From NCBI RefSeq assembly GCF_007990775.1, contig NZ_BJXB01000006.1:124001-188000 (forward strand): DNA of 64,000 nt, given 5' to 3'. Shown piece after piece: positions 42,578 through 50,579 of the stretch (position 1 is its first letter; each line of letters starts with the position of its first letter). The stretch is from Deinococcus cellulosilyticus NBRC 106333 = KACC 11606. GTDB taxonomy: Bacteria > Deinococcota > Deinococci > Deinococcales > Deinococcaceae. The position numbers and the translations under genes were made by a program. The notes beneath the pieces are model-generated. The model made no database searches. It had not been told where the DNA came from and worked only from the letters and a program-made list of their open reading frames with translations.

Positions 42578-43176
42578 CAGCCACACACACAGTGACTTTT
42601 GAAGAAGCCTGCAAAGCCATAGAAGTTCTGCTGCGGCATCTGGGAGAAAATCCATCTCGTGAAGGCCTGCTGGACACCCCTCACCGGGTGGTCAAAGCCT
42701 GGCAGGAACTGGTCGGTGGATACCACCTGGATCCCCACGAGATCCTGTCCACCACTTTTGATCTGGGCGATGTGGAAGAAGGTGGTGCTCTGCGCCACGT
42801 CAACTTCGTGATCAGCAAGAACCTGCCTTTCGTTTCCTACTGTGAACACCACATGTTGCCTTTTGAAGGGGAAGCCCACCTGGCCTATGTTCCCCAGCCT
42901 GGGGGACGGGTGGTTGGCCTCAGCAAACTGGCCCGCCTGCTTGATGCTTATGCCCGGCGTTTTCAGGTGCAAGAACGCCTCACTGAACAGCTGGCCGGGA
43001 CCCTGGACAGGGCCCTTCAGCCGATGGGGGTGGCCATCATGGTGGAAGCCTCTCACAGTTGCCAGTGTGCCCGTGGCATCCGCAAAAAAGGACGAATGGT
43101 CACCACTGCCTACACGGGCATCTTTCAGATGGATGCAGCCAGCCGCCAGGAATTCCTACAACTGGTGAAACCATGA
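42574..43176 (+). CDS. folE: GTP cyclohydrolase I
   Basis: 200 residues, full-length FolE. Zinc ligands Cys90, His93 (YCEHHM) and Cys163 (HSCQCARG), with GLSKLARLLDAYARRFQVQERLTEQL as the family core. It opens GTP to dihydroneopterin triphosphate, the substrate of the preceding gene product. Both ends overlap neighbours by four bases, so it is firmly part of the cluster transcript. It is probably a second, cluster-dedicated copy alongside a folate-pathway enzyme elsewhere. Confidence 0.94.
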   Translation: MTATHTVTFEEACKAIEVLLRHLGENPSREGLLDTPHRVVKAWQELVGGYHLDPHEILSTTFDLGDVEEGGALRHVNFVISKNLPFVSYCEHHMLPFEGEAHLAYVPQPGGRVVGLSKLARLLDAYARRFQVQERLTEQLAGTLDRALQPMGVAIMVEASHSCQCARGIRKKGRMVTTAYTGIFQMDAASRQEFLQLVKP

Positions 43177-44246
43177 GCACAGCTGAAAATCTCATCCACA
43201 ATGGAACAAACGCCCCAGTGCCTGAACAGTGGATTTTGCCCATCTCCACCCAGGCTCCCATCAAGGGATTTCATTTTTATGCCTTTCCCATGGCCATTTT
43301 GTGGGACCACCCTGAGACACACGATTGGTTGTTCAGCAATTTTTTGCATCTGGCTTTTCGCAAGAATTATGGTTCTGTCCCGGTTCCTTTTGCGTTTTAC
43401 TTTGATGACTATGCCAGCTCTCCCCACCTGACCACTTCAAAACTGTCCCGGGAAGTGCTGCGGTTGACCCGGATTGATGGGGTGCAGTTTGTGCAAAATG
43501 CCCTGCTGCAAGGCCATCATGTGTACCTCAACCTCAATGAGTATTTTGTGCCTCACAAAGCAGCCCATCAGGTGCGCAACAACTCCCATGACAGTCTGGT
43601 CTATGGATACCAGGATGGCCATTTTCTGCTGCTGGGCTATGACAAGACAGGACGGTTTCGCTCCACTGAGATTGCTTTTGCAGATTTTGCCCAGGCGTAT
43701 GACACCCTGGATCAGATGCCAAATCCCTGTGAGCAAGTGATCCTGTACAAATACAACCCGCATGGAACCTATGAACTGGACTTGCATTTCCTGGTGGACA
43801 CGCTGGAGGATTACCTGGACTCCGTGAACATTTCGCATAAATTCACCATGCTGCACAACGCCTGGGATCGTTCGTACGGCTTTGGGTCGCATGCCACCCT
43901 GCTGGAATTCATTGAAAAATGTCTGCGGGGAGAGACCTACTGGGATTACCGGATGGTACACACCCTGTATGAGCACAAGAACTTCATGCACTTGCGCCTG
44001 GTCCATTTGCACAAGAAACTGGGTTTTGCAGAATTTGCCACTGCTGCAGAACCTTATCAAGAAATGACCAGGTGGGCCGAGATGGTGCGTTACATTTTCC
44101 TCCACTGGACGAAAACAGAAGACCGCAGCAATGTGCACAAGATGGCCGAATTGATCAATAAAATTGCAGATCTGGAATGGAAAGTCCTGCACCAGCTTTT
44201 GCAGGCACTCAGGGTCAGGTCTCTGAAACCTGTGGAGGTGATGTAA
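43173..44246 (+). CDS. BtrH-like acyl-transfer protein (putative)
   Basis: About 357 residues. The first 170 resemble the BtrH N-terminal domain found in butirosin and many NRPS clusters (HVYLNLNEYFVPHKAAHQ, then HDSLVYGYQDGHFLLLGYD). In butirosin, BtrH moves an amino-acyl chain from a carrier protein to an amine. The N-terminal cysteine often seen in such proteins is not evident, so activity is unproven. The C-terminal half is helical and unrecognised. The ATG overlaps folE (ATGA). The stop TAA is directly followed, in the same frame, by the monooxygenase coding sequence. Confidence 0.65.
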   Translation: MSTAENLIHNGTNAPVPEQWILPISTQAPIKGFHFYAFPMAILWDHPETHDWLFSNFLHLAFRKNYGSVPVPFAFYFDDYASSPHLTTSKLSREVLRLTRIDGVQFVQNALLQGHHVYLNLNEYFVPHKAAHQVRNNSHDSLVYGYQDGHFLLLGYDKTGRFRSTEIAFADFAQAYDTLDQMPNPCEQVILYKYNPHGTYELDLHFLVDTLEDYLDSVNISHKFTMLHNAWDRSYGFGSHATLLEFIEKCLRGETYWDYRMVHTLYEHKNFMHLRLVHLHKKLGFAEFATAAEPYQEMTRWAEMVRYIFLHWTKTEDRSNVHKMAELINKIADLEWKVLHQLLQALRVRSLKPVEVM

Positions 44247-45305
44247 ATCAAGATTTATGGTGAAATCCCTGGGCAGGAGTACATTCGGGGTCTGGGCAAA
44301 ACCTATTTGCAGGGCCTGTCCACCATCATTGATTATTACGACCAGTCGCGTCACCACCAGGGGGCACTGGTGTACCACAACCTTCACACCCTCAATGTCT
44401 GGTCTGTCACCAGCCATGTGCTGGCTCACTCAAGCAAGTTGCGTCCTCTGGTTGCCGTGCAACCCCATGCTGCGCCACCTGTGACTGTGGCACAACAGGT
44501 GTGGTCTCTCGCAGAGTTGCATGGGAGGGCTGTGGATCTGAACCTGGTGACTGGCTCAAATCCACAGGATTTTCAGATCCTGGGGGAACACCTGGAGCAT
44601 GGTGACTTGTATGTCCGCCTGGCGGAACATGGACATGCATTGCAGAGTTTGCTGGATGACAGGGTTTCCCCCCCTGTCAGGCCAGCCCTGTATCCCTATG
44701 CCTTTGAGAAGTTGAAGTATACCCTTCCAGCAAGCCTGAGACCCAATTTTTATGTTGCAGGGATCTCCAGTGATGCCCAGAAGCTCGGCATCCAGCTCAG
44801 GGCAGTGAATTTCACCAACCCTGAGCCTCTTGCAGGGTGGTCCCTTTTTCTGAGCACCCTGCAAGAACGCCTGCCCACATTCCGACATGCCCTGCGAGTG
44901 GGGCTGGTGGTTCGACCCACCGAAAGTGAGGCCTGGCAGGTGGCCCGAGCCCGGTTCCCCACCAGCAACAAAGGAAAAGTGGATGCTTTTTTTCGTTCCC
45001 GTTCAACCTCAGAGTGGCTGAAACGCTCGGCCATTCTGGCCTTGCAGAATGTCCAGGATGGCCCCTTCTGGATGGGTGCCTTCCTGTCCGGTCAGGCACA
45101 TTGTCCTTACCTGGTGGGTACTCCTCATCAGGTCGCCGAACTGTTGAGGCAATACCAGAAACTGGGTTGCGAAGCCCTGCTGATTGATACCCCTTTTGAA
45201 CCACAGGATTTTGAGCATGTTGAGGCAATGCTGGACCTGTTGTTTACAAAAACACCTCAAGTTGCTGTTGCAAACATGAACCACCAGAACCTGGAGGTTC
45301 CGTGA
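44247..45305 (+). CDS. Luciferase-like (SsuD-type) flavin monooxygenase, ATC start
   Basis: About 352 residues resembling FMNH2-dependent monooxygenases of the alkanesulfonate (SsuD) group: LRPLVAVQPHAAPPVTVAQQVWSLAELHGRAVDLNLVTGSNPQDF. Such enzymes hydroxylate carrier-bound acyl chains in some clusters (BtrO in butirosin). The conserved N-terminal region (KIYGEIPGQEYIRGLGKTYLQ) starts right after the upstream TAA, with no ATG, GTG or TTG before TTG 44307. A near-perfect GGAGGTGATG site (44234-44243) sits eight bases before ATC 44247, so ATC (or ATT 44253) is the likely start; a later TTG would cut off part of the barrel. No flavin reductase is linked. Confidence 0.75.
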   Translation: MKIYGEIPGQEYIRGLGKTYLQGLSTIIDYYDQSRHHQGALVYHNLHTLNVWSVTSHVLAHSSKLRPLVAVQPHAAPPVTVAQQVWSLAELHGRAVDLNLVTGSNPQDFQILGEHLEHGDLYVRLAEHGHALQSLLDDRVSPPVRPALYPYAFEKLKYTLPASLRPNFYVAGISSDAQKLGIQLRAVNFTNPEPLAGWSLFLSTLQERLPTFRHALRVGLVVRPTESEAWQVARARFPTSNKGKVDAFFRSRSTSEWLKRSAILALQNVQDGPFWMGAFLSGQAHCPYLVGTPHQVAELLRQYQKLGCEALLIDTPFEPQDFEHVEAMLDLLFTKTPQVAVANMNHQNLEVP

Positions 45306-46438
45306 ACATTCTGCACCTCACCACCGAATACCCCCCTCACATCTGGGGGGGCATGGGACGAAGCGTACCCCGACTTTGTGCTGCCCAGGCCCGAGCAGGC
45401 CATCAGGTGACTGTCTTGGTTTATGAATACCTGCAAAACCGTCAACAGGTGGAAATTGAATTCCGCCAGCACTGCCGGATTGTTCGGGTTCCAAGCCTGG
45501 ACCTGAGCTTGTTACAGGCTCACCTGGACTTCTCAGGTTTTGACATCATCAACTGCCACATTTTCTTCTTCGCCCCATTGCTGCAACAGCTTGGGCTTCC
45601 TTTTGTGTACACTGTGCGTTCCATTGAGGCACTGGATCTGAAAAAACGTGGGGTCACGCCCAGCGCGGATCACCTGAAAAACATGGACATGCAAAAGCAA
45701 CTTGTTGAAATGGCTGCACACCTTGTGGTGTGCAGTGAAGCTGAAAGACAGCATGTGCAGGCATATTTCCCAGATTCTGCACCCATCTCTGTGGTTCCAA
45801 ACGGGTACGAGGTGGAGGCAGGCAGGAAAATGAACCAGAGGTCTTTTGCACGACCTTTAAAGAAATTGCTTTTTGTGGGGCGGTTCACCGAGAGAAAAGG
45901 CATCGACATTCTGCTTGGTGCCTACGCATTGCTGCTGAAAGAAAGGCCCGAAGTGCAACTGACCATTGTGGGAGGCAATTCGGGCATGAATGACAGGCTC
46001 TTTCTGAGCAAATTGATTGAAGGGGTGGATGCCAGTCTGCTGGGGCGGGTTCAGTACACCGGCTGGCTGGACGATGAGCAACGACTCGATGAGATCTATC
46101 GAGACCATGATGTGCTGGTGGTGCCCAGCACCTATGAACCTTTCGGAAACATTGTCCTGGAGGGCTTTGCAACTGGTATTCCGGTGGTGGCAAGCAACAT
46201 CGGTGGCCCAGCCGAGATCATCAGCCATCAGTGGACTGGGTGGCTGTTCCAAAATGCCGATGTCCAGGACTTGAAAAACAGTTTGATGGAAGTGCTCGAT
46301 TGTCCCCCCAGGCAGCTTGAAGCCATCACACGCAATGCACAGCAGGCACTGTTGCAACATTATGATTGGAAATCTGTGGCAACCCAGACGTTGCAGGTCT
46401 ACAGTGTTCTGTTGAGAACCCCAGTGCTGCCTTCCTGA
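45302..46438 (+). CDS. GT4 family glycosyltransferase
   Basis: 378 residues of GT-B fold, family GT4. The N-terminus ILHLTTEYPPHIWGGMGRSVP resembles glycogen-synthase-like and other GT4 enzymes. The donor-binding EPFGNIVLEGFATGIPVVAS contains the E-x7-E pair. It should attach a sugar from a nucleotide donor; the acceptor is presumably the pterin or acyl product, by context. GTG start with GGAGG upstream, overlapping the monooxygenase stop. Confidence 0.88.
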   Translation: MNILHLTTEYPPHIWGGMGRSVPRLCAAQARAGHQVTVLVYEYLQNRQQVEIEFRQHCRIVRVPSLDLSLLQAHLDFSGFDIINCHIFFFAPLLQQLGLPFVYTVRSIEALDLKKRGVTPSADHLKNMDMQKQLVEMAAHLVVCSEAERQHVQAYFPDSAPISVVPNGYEVEAGRKMNQRSFARPLKKLLFVGRFTERKGIDILLGAYALLLKERPEVQLTIVGGNSGMNDRLFLSKLIEGVDASLLGRVQYTGWLDDEQRLDEIYRDHDVLVVPSTYEPFGNIVLEGFATGIPVVASNIGGPAEIISHQWTGWLFQNADVQDLKNSLMEVLDCPPRQLEAITRNAQQALLQHYDWKSVATQTLQVYSVLLRTPVLPS

Positions 46439-46479
46439 AGTGTTTTACATTTCGTATTCCATCGATCCAAGGAGTCAAC

Positions 46480-48219
46480 ATGCAGTATTCCCTGAACAAT
46501 ACGAATTTCTCCAGTCTGATCAAGCAAATCCTGCGGCGCAACCCGGGCTTTGTGGTGGCGTTGTTGTTGTGGTCTGTTTTCTGGTCTGGTTTGATGTCGA
46601 CCACTCCCCTGATCTTGCGAGAAATCATCAATGCCATTTCTTCCGGGCCAGGCATCGATCTTTCAAAAATCAGCTGGCTGTTCGTTGCCTATGTGGCTGC
46701 CCAGGAATTGCTCAATGTGGCCTGGCGGGTGTGGGATTATGTCAAACTGAAATACACCCTCACCATCACCCGTGACCTCAACAACAGTGTTTTCTCCACC
46801 ATTTTCGGTTACTCACGGCAGTATTTTCTGCAGCACTCCAGTGGCTCCCTGACCCGCAAGGTGGGTGCTCTCTCAGACAACATACAATCTCTTTTTGGCC
46901 TCAGTGAGAACATCACTCCACGTGTGGTGGGTGTGGTTGTGACTGCAACAATTCTTTCGTTCACCAACCCTTATTATGGTCTGTTTTTTGTGCTGTGGTC
47001 CGGGTTCTTCATCTGGCTGTCGATTTATGCCAGCAAAAGGTCCATGCCTTATTCTGAAGCCGTTGCTGAAGCATCTGCCCAGAAAGACAGCAACCTGGTT
47101 GATGCCCTGTCCAACGCAGTGACGGTGAAATTGTTTGGCGGAGAACAGCTGGAAGCAGGACGGTTTGGGAAGGTGATGGATGGTTTCTTGAAAGCGGAAC
47201 GAGACCTGCAGATGTTCTTTCTGAAAATCCGATATCTGCAAGGCCTGTCTGTGGCTTTGATGATTGCTGCCTTGTTTGCCACCTACCACCACAACCTGAA
47301 ATCCGGTCAGGCCACTCCTGGAGATGTGGCTTTTATTCTGGCAATTTCTCTCAACATGGTGTGGGAAGTGTGGCTGATTGGCAGCCAACTCAGTGGAGCC
47401 AGCAAAGTGGTGGGGGCATGTGTCAATGCCCTGCATGCCGTCACACAGGATGCGATTGAAGAACCCAGGGGGAACAGTCTGGCTGAGGTCTCACAAGGAC
47501 GCATCACCCTTTCACAGGTGCACTTCAATTACCCAGAAAGTCCAGATGTGCTGAAAAACATTCACCTTGATGTTCTTCCCTGTGAACACATCGGCATTGT
47601 CGGAGAAAGTGGCTCAGGCAAAACCACCCTGATCCATTTGCTCTCAGGCCTCTACAACAACTACCGGGGTTCCATCAAAATTGATGGTCAGGAAATCCGT
47701 GAGATGGATCGGCAGGCATTGTTGAAGCACATTTCCATCATTCCCCAGGATGTTTCGCTGTTCAACCGCACCGTTCGTGAGAACATCCTCTATGGCAAGG
47801 TCAGCGCCACCGAGGAAGAACTGCATGCAGTTCTTGATATGGCAAATGCCAGGTTTGTGCTGGATTTGCCTCAGGGACTCGACACCGTGGTTGGCGAACG
47901 GGGCAACCTGCTTTCAGGAGGTCAAAAGCAACGCATTGCGATTGCACGTGCCATCATCAAGAAATCCAAGATCATCATTCTGGATGAAGCCACGTCTGCC
48001 CTGGATTCCCACTCTGAAAGTAAAATTGTTGACATTGTCAACCATGCCTTTGTTGACCGGACTGTGCTGGTCGTGGCCCACCGTCTGTCCACCATTCAGA
48101 AAATGGACCGGATCATTGTGATGCAGCAAGGTCAGGTGGTGTCTGTTGGAACCCACACAGAACTCCGTCAGAGTTCAGCACTCTATGATGAACTGGTTGA
48201 GAAGCAAAAGATCCTGTGA
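46480..48219 (+). CDS. ABC exporter (fused membrane-ATPase)
   Basis: About 579 residues. Six membrane helices (25-300) fused to a nucleotide-binding domain with Walker A GESGSGKTT, signature LSGGQKQR and Walker B IIILDEATSALD. This half-transporter should dimerise and export the cluster product, perhaps also giving self-protection. The ATG has AAGGAG six bases upstream. It follows the glycosyltransferase by 41 bases and overlaps the phosphopantetheinyl transferase by four bases. Confidence 0.93.
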   Translation: MQYSLNNTNFSSLIKQILRRNPGFVVALLLWSVFWSGLMSTTPLILREIINAISSGPGIDLSKISWLFVAYVAAQELLNVAWRVWDYVKLKYTLTITRDLNNSVFSTIFGYSRQYFLQHSSGSLTRKVGALSDNIQSLFGLSENITPRVVGVVVTATILSFTNPYYGLFFVLWSGFFIWLSIYASKRSMPYSEAVAEASAQKDSNLVDALSNAVTVKLFGGEQLEAGRFGKVMDGFLKAERDLQMFFLKIRYLQGLSVALMIAALFATYHHNLKSGQATPGDVAFILAISLNMVWEVWLIGSQLSGASKVVGACVNALHAVTQDAIEEPRGNSLAEVSQGRITLSQVHFNYPESPDVLKNIHLDVLPCEHIGIVGESGSGKTTLIHLLSGLYNNYRGSIKIDGQEIREMDRQALLKHISIIPQDVSLFNRTVRENILYGKVSATEEELHAVLDMANARFVLDLPQGLDTVVGERGNLLSGGQKQRIAIARAIIKKSKIIILDEATSALDSHSESKIVDIVNHAFVDRTVLVVAHRLSTIQKMDRIIVMQQGQVVSVGTHTELRQSSALYDELVEKQKIL

Positions 48220-48920
48220 GATCCATCGAAACACCACCCCCCACTGTCACGCCAGCGGTCTGCACCCTTAAAGTGGTGTTGACCCTGTGCAGTGCAGATG
48301 TTGCACCTCGCACTGTGGTGCAACGTGTGATTCACCAGCATTGTTCTCCTCAGGCCTGGGACCTGGAGCATGACCGTCAGGGACGTCCCTGGCTGATGCT
48401 GCCAGAAAGGAAGCCCATCAGCATCAGCCACACCTCCAGCATGGTTGCAGTGGTTTTTTCTGATGGTTTGCATGTTGGCGTGGATGTCGAAAAAATCCGA
48501 TGCCTTCCCACCCGACTGGTCAGTGGATTTCTAACCAGCAGTGGTTTTTTTGATCCACTGGACCTCAATAGGCTGCATCATCTCCATGGTACACATGCAG
48601 AACTCGCCACCTGGACCCTTTTTGAAGCCATTGTCAAAGCGGATGGAAGAGGGATTCATCAGGCAGAGGGGAACATCACCCTGCACCCCCAGCCCACCGG
48701 GGTTTGGTTGACCCGTTATGCCAGACGTGACTGTGTGGTGCGATGGATCTACTCGGATCAACATGTTTGCTGCCTGGCTGTGGAAGTGCCCCCGTCTGAC
48801 ACCCAGGTGCGCATCAGGTGCTGTCTGCAGGAGATGCACACCTGGACAGGTGCTGAGAACCTTTCAGGCAGCTCAGGTTTCTCGGTTTTGTGGAGCCGGG
48901 AATTTGACCTGCTGGGCTGA
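48216..48920 (+). CDS. 4'-phosphopantetheinyl transferase (Sfp type)
   Basis: 234 residues. GVDVEKI and WTLFEAIVKADGRG are the magnesium- and CoA-binding motifs; ISISHTSSMVAV is also typical. It moves phosphopantetheine from CoA to the two carrier domains (Ser554 of the ketoreductase protein, Ser461 of the adenylation protein). GTG start overlapping the ABC gene. Last gene of the cluster; a CTGAAAC/GTTTCAG stem overlaps its stop codon. Confidence 0.9.
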   Translation: MRSIETPPPTVTPAVCTLKVVLTLCSADVAPRTVVQRVIHQHCSPQAWDLEHDRQGRPWLMLPERKPISISHTSSMVAVVFSDGLHVGVDVEKIRCLPTRLVSGFLTSSGFFDPLDLNRLHHLHGTHAELATWTLFEAIVKADGRGIHQAEGNITLHPQPTGVWLTRYARRDCVVRWIYSDQHVCCLAVEVPPSDTQVRIRCCLQEMHTWTGAENLSGSSGFSVLWSREFDLLG

Positions 48921-48936
48921 AACCTTGCAGTTTCAG
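48917..48936. terminator. Possible weak terminator stem
   Basis: CTGAAAC-N6-GTTTCAG lies between the convergent phosphopantetheinyl transferase and fabH genes. There is no T-run, so it may only be an mRNA end structure. Confidence 0.3.
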
Positions 48937-48963
48937 GTGTGCAGTTGCAGGGGGATGGTCACA

Positions 48964-49923
48964 TCAATGACCCCATACCAGCACCCCAGAAGCCCAGGTG
49001 AGCCCTCCACCGAATCCGGCCAGTGCGATGGTGTCCCCTTTGTGAACGAGCCCTTCACGGACGCCGTACTCCAGGGCCAGAGGAATGGTGGCACTGGAGT
49101 TGTTGGCATGCTCATGCAGGCTGATCACAAATTTGTTGATGTCCAGCCCAAGGCGATCTGCTGCAGATTCGATGATGCGTGCATTTGCCTGATGGGGCAC
49201 GATTCGATCCAGGTCCTCCACGCGGAGGCCTGCTTTCTCTACAGCAACCTGGATGGCTTCTGGGATGACCCGTGTGGCAAATTTGAAAACCTCCCGGCCA
49301 TTCTGGACGATGTGAACCTGCATGGGATCGCCTGATGGAAGGACCCGGGAGGTGGCTCCGGCATGCAGGTGCTTTCCACCAGACCCATCTGTGCCCCAGG
49401 CGAAGCTCTTGAAACCGTAGGGCTCCGGGACTTCTTCCAGGATGGCTGCTCCGGCTCCATCTCCAAAGAGCACTGCAGTGGTGCGGTCTTCCCAGTTGGT
49501 GATTTTAGAGAGGGTCTCTGCGCCAATCACCAGGGCTTTGCGGCTGATGCCACTCTGGATCTGACTCACCCCCACATTCAGGGCGTAGACCCACCCTGCA
49601 CAGGCTGCAGAGAGGTCAAAAGCAGCGGCTTTGAGTTTGAAGTGGTCCTGAACCAGAGCGGCAACCGAGGGAAAGTAAGCATCTGGAGTTGCAGTGGCAA
49701 CAATCACCAGGTCCACGTCTTTGAGGGCCTCAGGGTCCAGTTTTGCAACCGTCTGAATGGCCAGGGTGCTGGTGTACTCATGCTCGGCAGCGACAAATCG
49801 CTGTTTGATGCCTGTGCGGCTGTAAATCCATTCGTCGCTGGTGTCCATGATTTTTGAGAGGTCATCGTTGCTCAGGCGTTTCGCGGGCAGGTGGGTGGCG
49901 AGGGCAGTGATTCCAACATTCAT
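48964..49923 (-). CDS. fabH: 3-oxoacyl-ACP synthase III
   Basis: 319 residues of the KAS III family. Catalytic triad Cys108 (SAACAG), His244 (VPHQANAR) and Asn274 (HANNSSAT). It starts fatty-acid synthesis by joining an acyl-CoA to malonyl-ACP. The promoter is covered by a perfect TetR-type palindrome. It stands alone here, next to but facing the biosynthetic cluster, with higher G+C; it is probably housekeeping rather than part of the cluster. Confidence 0.95.
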   Translation of the reverse strand: MNVGITALATHLPAKRLSNDDLSKIMDTSDEWIYSRTGIKQRFVAAEHEYTSTLAIQTVAKLDPEALKDVDLVIVATATPDAYFPSVAALVQDHFKLKAAAFDLSAACAGWVYALNVGVSQIQSGISRKALVIGAETLSKITNWEDRTTAVLFGDGAGAAILEEVPEPYGFKSFAWGTDGSGGKHLHAGATSRVLPSGDPMQVHIVQNGREVFKFATRVIPEAIQVAVEKAGLRVEDLDRIVPHQANARIIESAADRLGLDINKFVISLHEHANNSSATIPLALEYGVREGLVHKGDTIALAGFGGGLTWASGVLVWGH

Positions 49924-49938
49924 GATTCCATCCTATAA

Positions 49939-49958
49939 TTGACTGACCGGTCAGTCAA
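49939..49958 (-). promoter_or_regulatory. Perfect palindrome, TetR-type operator, over fabH promoter
   Basis: TTGACTGACCGGTCAGTCAA, a 20-base perfect palindrome that includes a TTGACT -35-like element and is followed on the minus strand by TATAGG and the fabH start. The form is typical for TetR-family fatty-acid regulators. No TetR gene is in the window. Confidence 0.7.
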
Positions 49959-50012
49959 AGAATGATGTTACAATCCTCCATGCTGATCCTTCGTCCACCG
50001 GACCAGCAAAAG

Positions 50013-50579
50013 TCAGTACTCTCTGGGATGGAGCTCAGGGTGCAACACCCCATGAATGATTCTGCCCGTCATGCCCCAGATGCGGTGTCCTTTCCAGGGA
50101 TAGGTGTAAATCAGGTGGGTGCGCCCTTTGAACTGGCGTTCCAGGGTTTCTGGAGGCAAGTGGAGAAGATCTGCAACAGGAACCAGCAGGATCTCTGCAA
50201 CTTCTGAGGACAGTGCAAAAGGATAATTCGCTGGAAGGGTCGCAATCACCGGGGTGACATGAAAACCCAAAGGGGTGAAAGTGTCGTCCCACAGGCCATG
50301 CACCTGCACCACCTTCGGGTCCAGGCCCACCTCCTCCCAGGCTTCCCTGAGGGCGGCCTCTTTGATGGTCTCCCCTGCCTCAATCTTGCCACCCGGAAAA
50401 CTGATCTGGCCCTGGTGGCTCGGAAGGTCCAGAGACCGCACGGTCAGCAGCAGGCGTGGGTTCTCTTCATCGGTGAAACCCACAAGGACAGCTGCACTGC
50501 GGTATTCAGGCAGGTGCAGGGTCACACGCTCACGGGATTTCAGGGTGTTCAGGATTTTATTCAGCAGGGTTGAGGGCAT
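50013..50579 (-). CDS. Nudix hydrolase, CoA pyrophosphatase type
   Basis: About 188 residues. The Nudix box is GGKIEAGETIKEAALREAWEEVGL, preceded by SHQGQISFPGGK, the pattern of CoA pyrophosphatases (NudL; Deinococcus DR_1184). It likely cleaves CoA or its derivatives to 3',5'-ADP and 4'-phosphopantetheine. The ATG at 50579 overlaps the mazG stop by 23 bases; a start at 50615 is also open. Confidence 0.85.
   Translation of the reverse strand: MPSTLLNKILNTLKSRERVTLHLPEYRSAAVLVGFTDEENPRLLLTVRSLDLPSHQGQISFPGGKIEAGETIKEAALREAWEEVGLDPKVVQVHGLWDDTFTPLGFHVTPVIATLPANYPFALSSEVAEILLVPVADLLHLPPETLERQFKGRTHLIYTYPWKGHRIWGMTGRIIHGVLHPELHPREY

Noticed and set aside
42128..43176. Queuosine/preQ0 gene set
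   Set aside because: Only the FolE and QueD-like steps are present; QueE, QueC and QueF are missing and the context is a thiotemplate cluster.
44257..44484. ATG-initiated 75-codon frame at the start of the monooxygenase region
   Set aside because: It is out of frame with the conserved monooxygenase sequence and has no resemblance to any protein.
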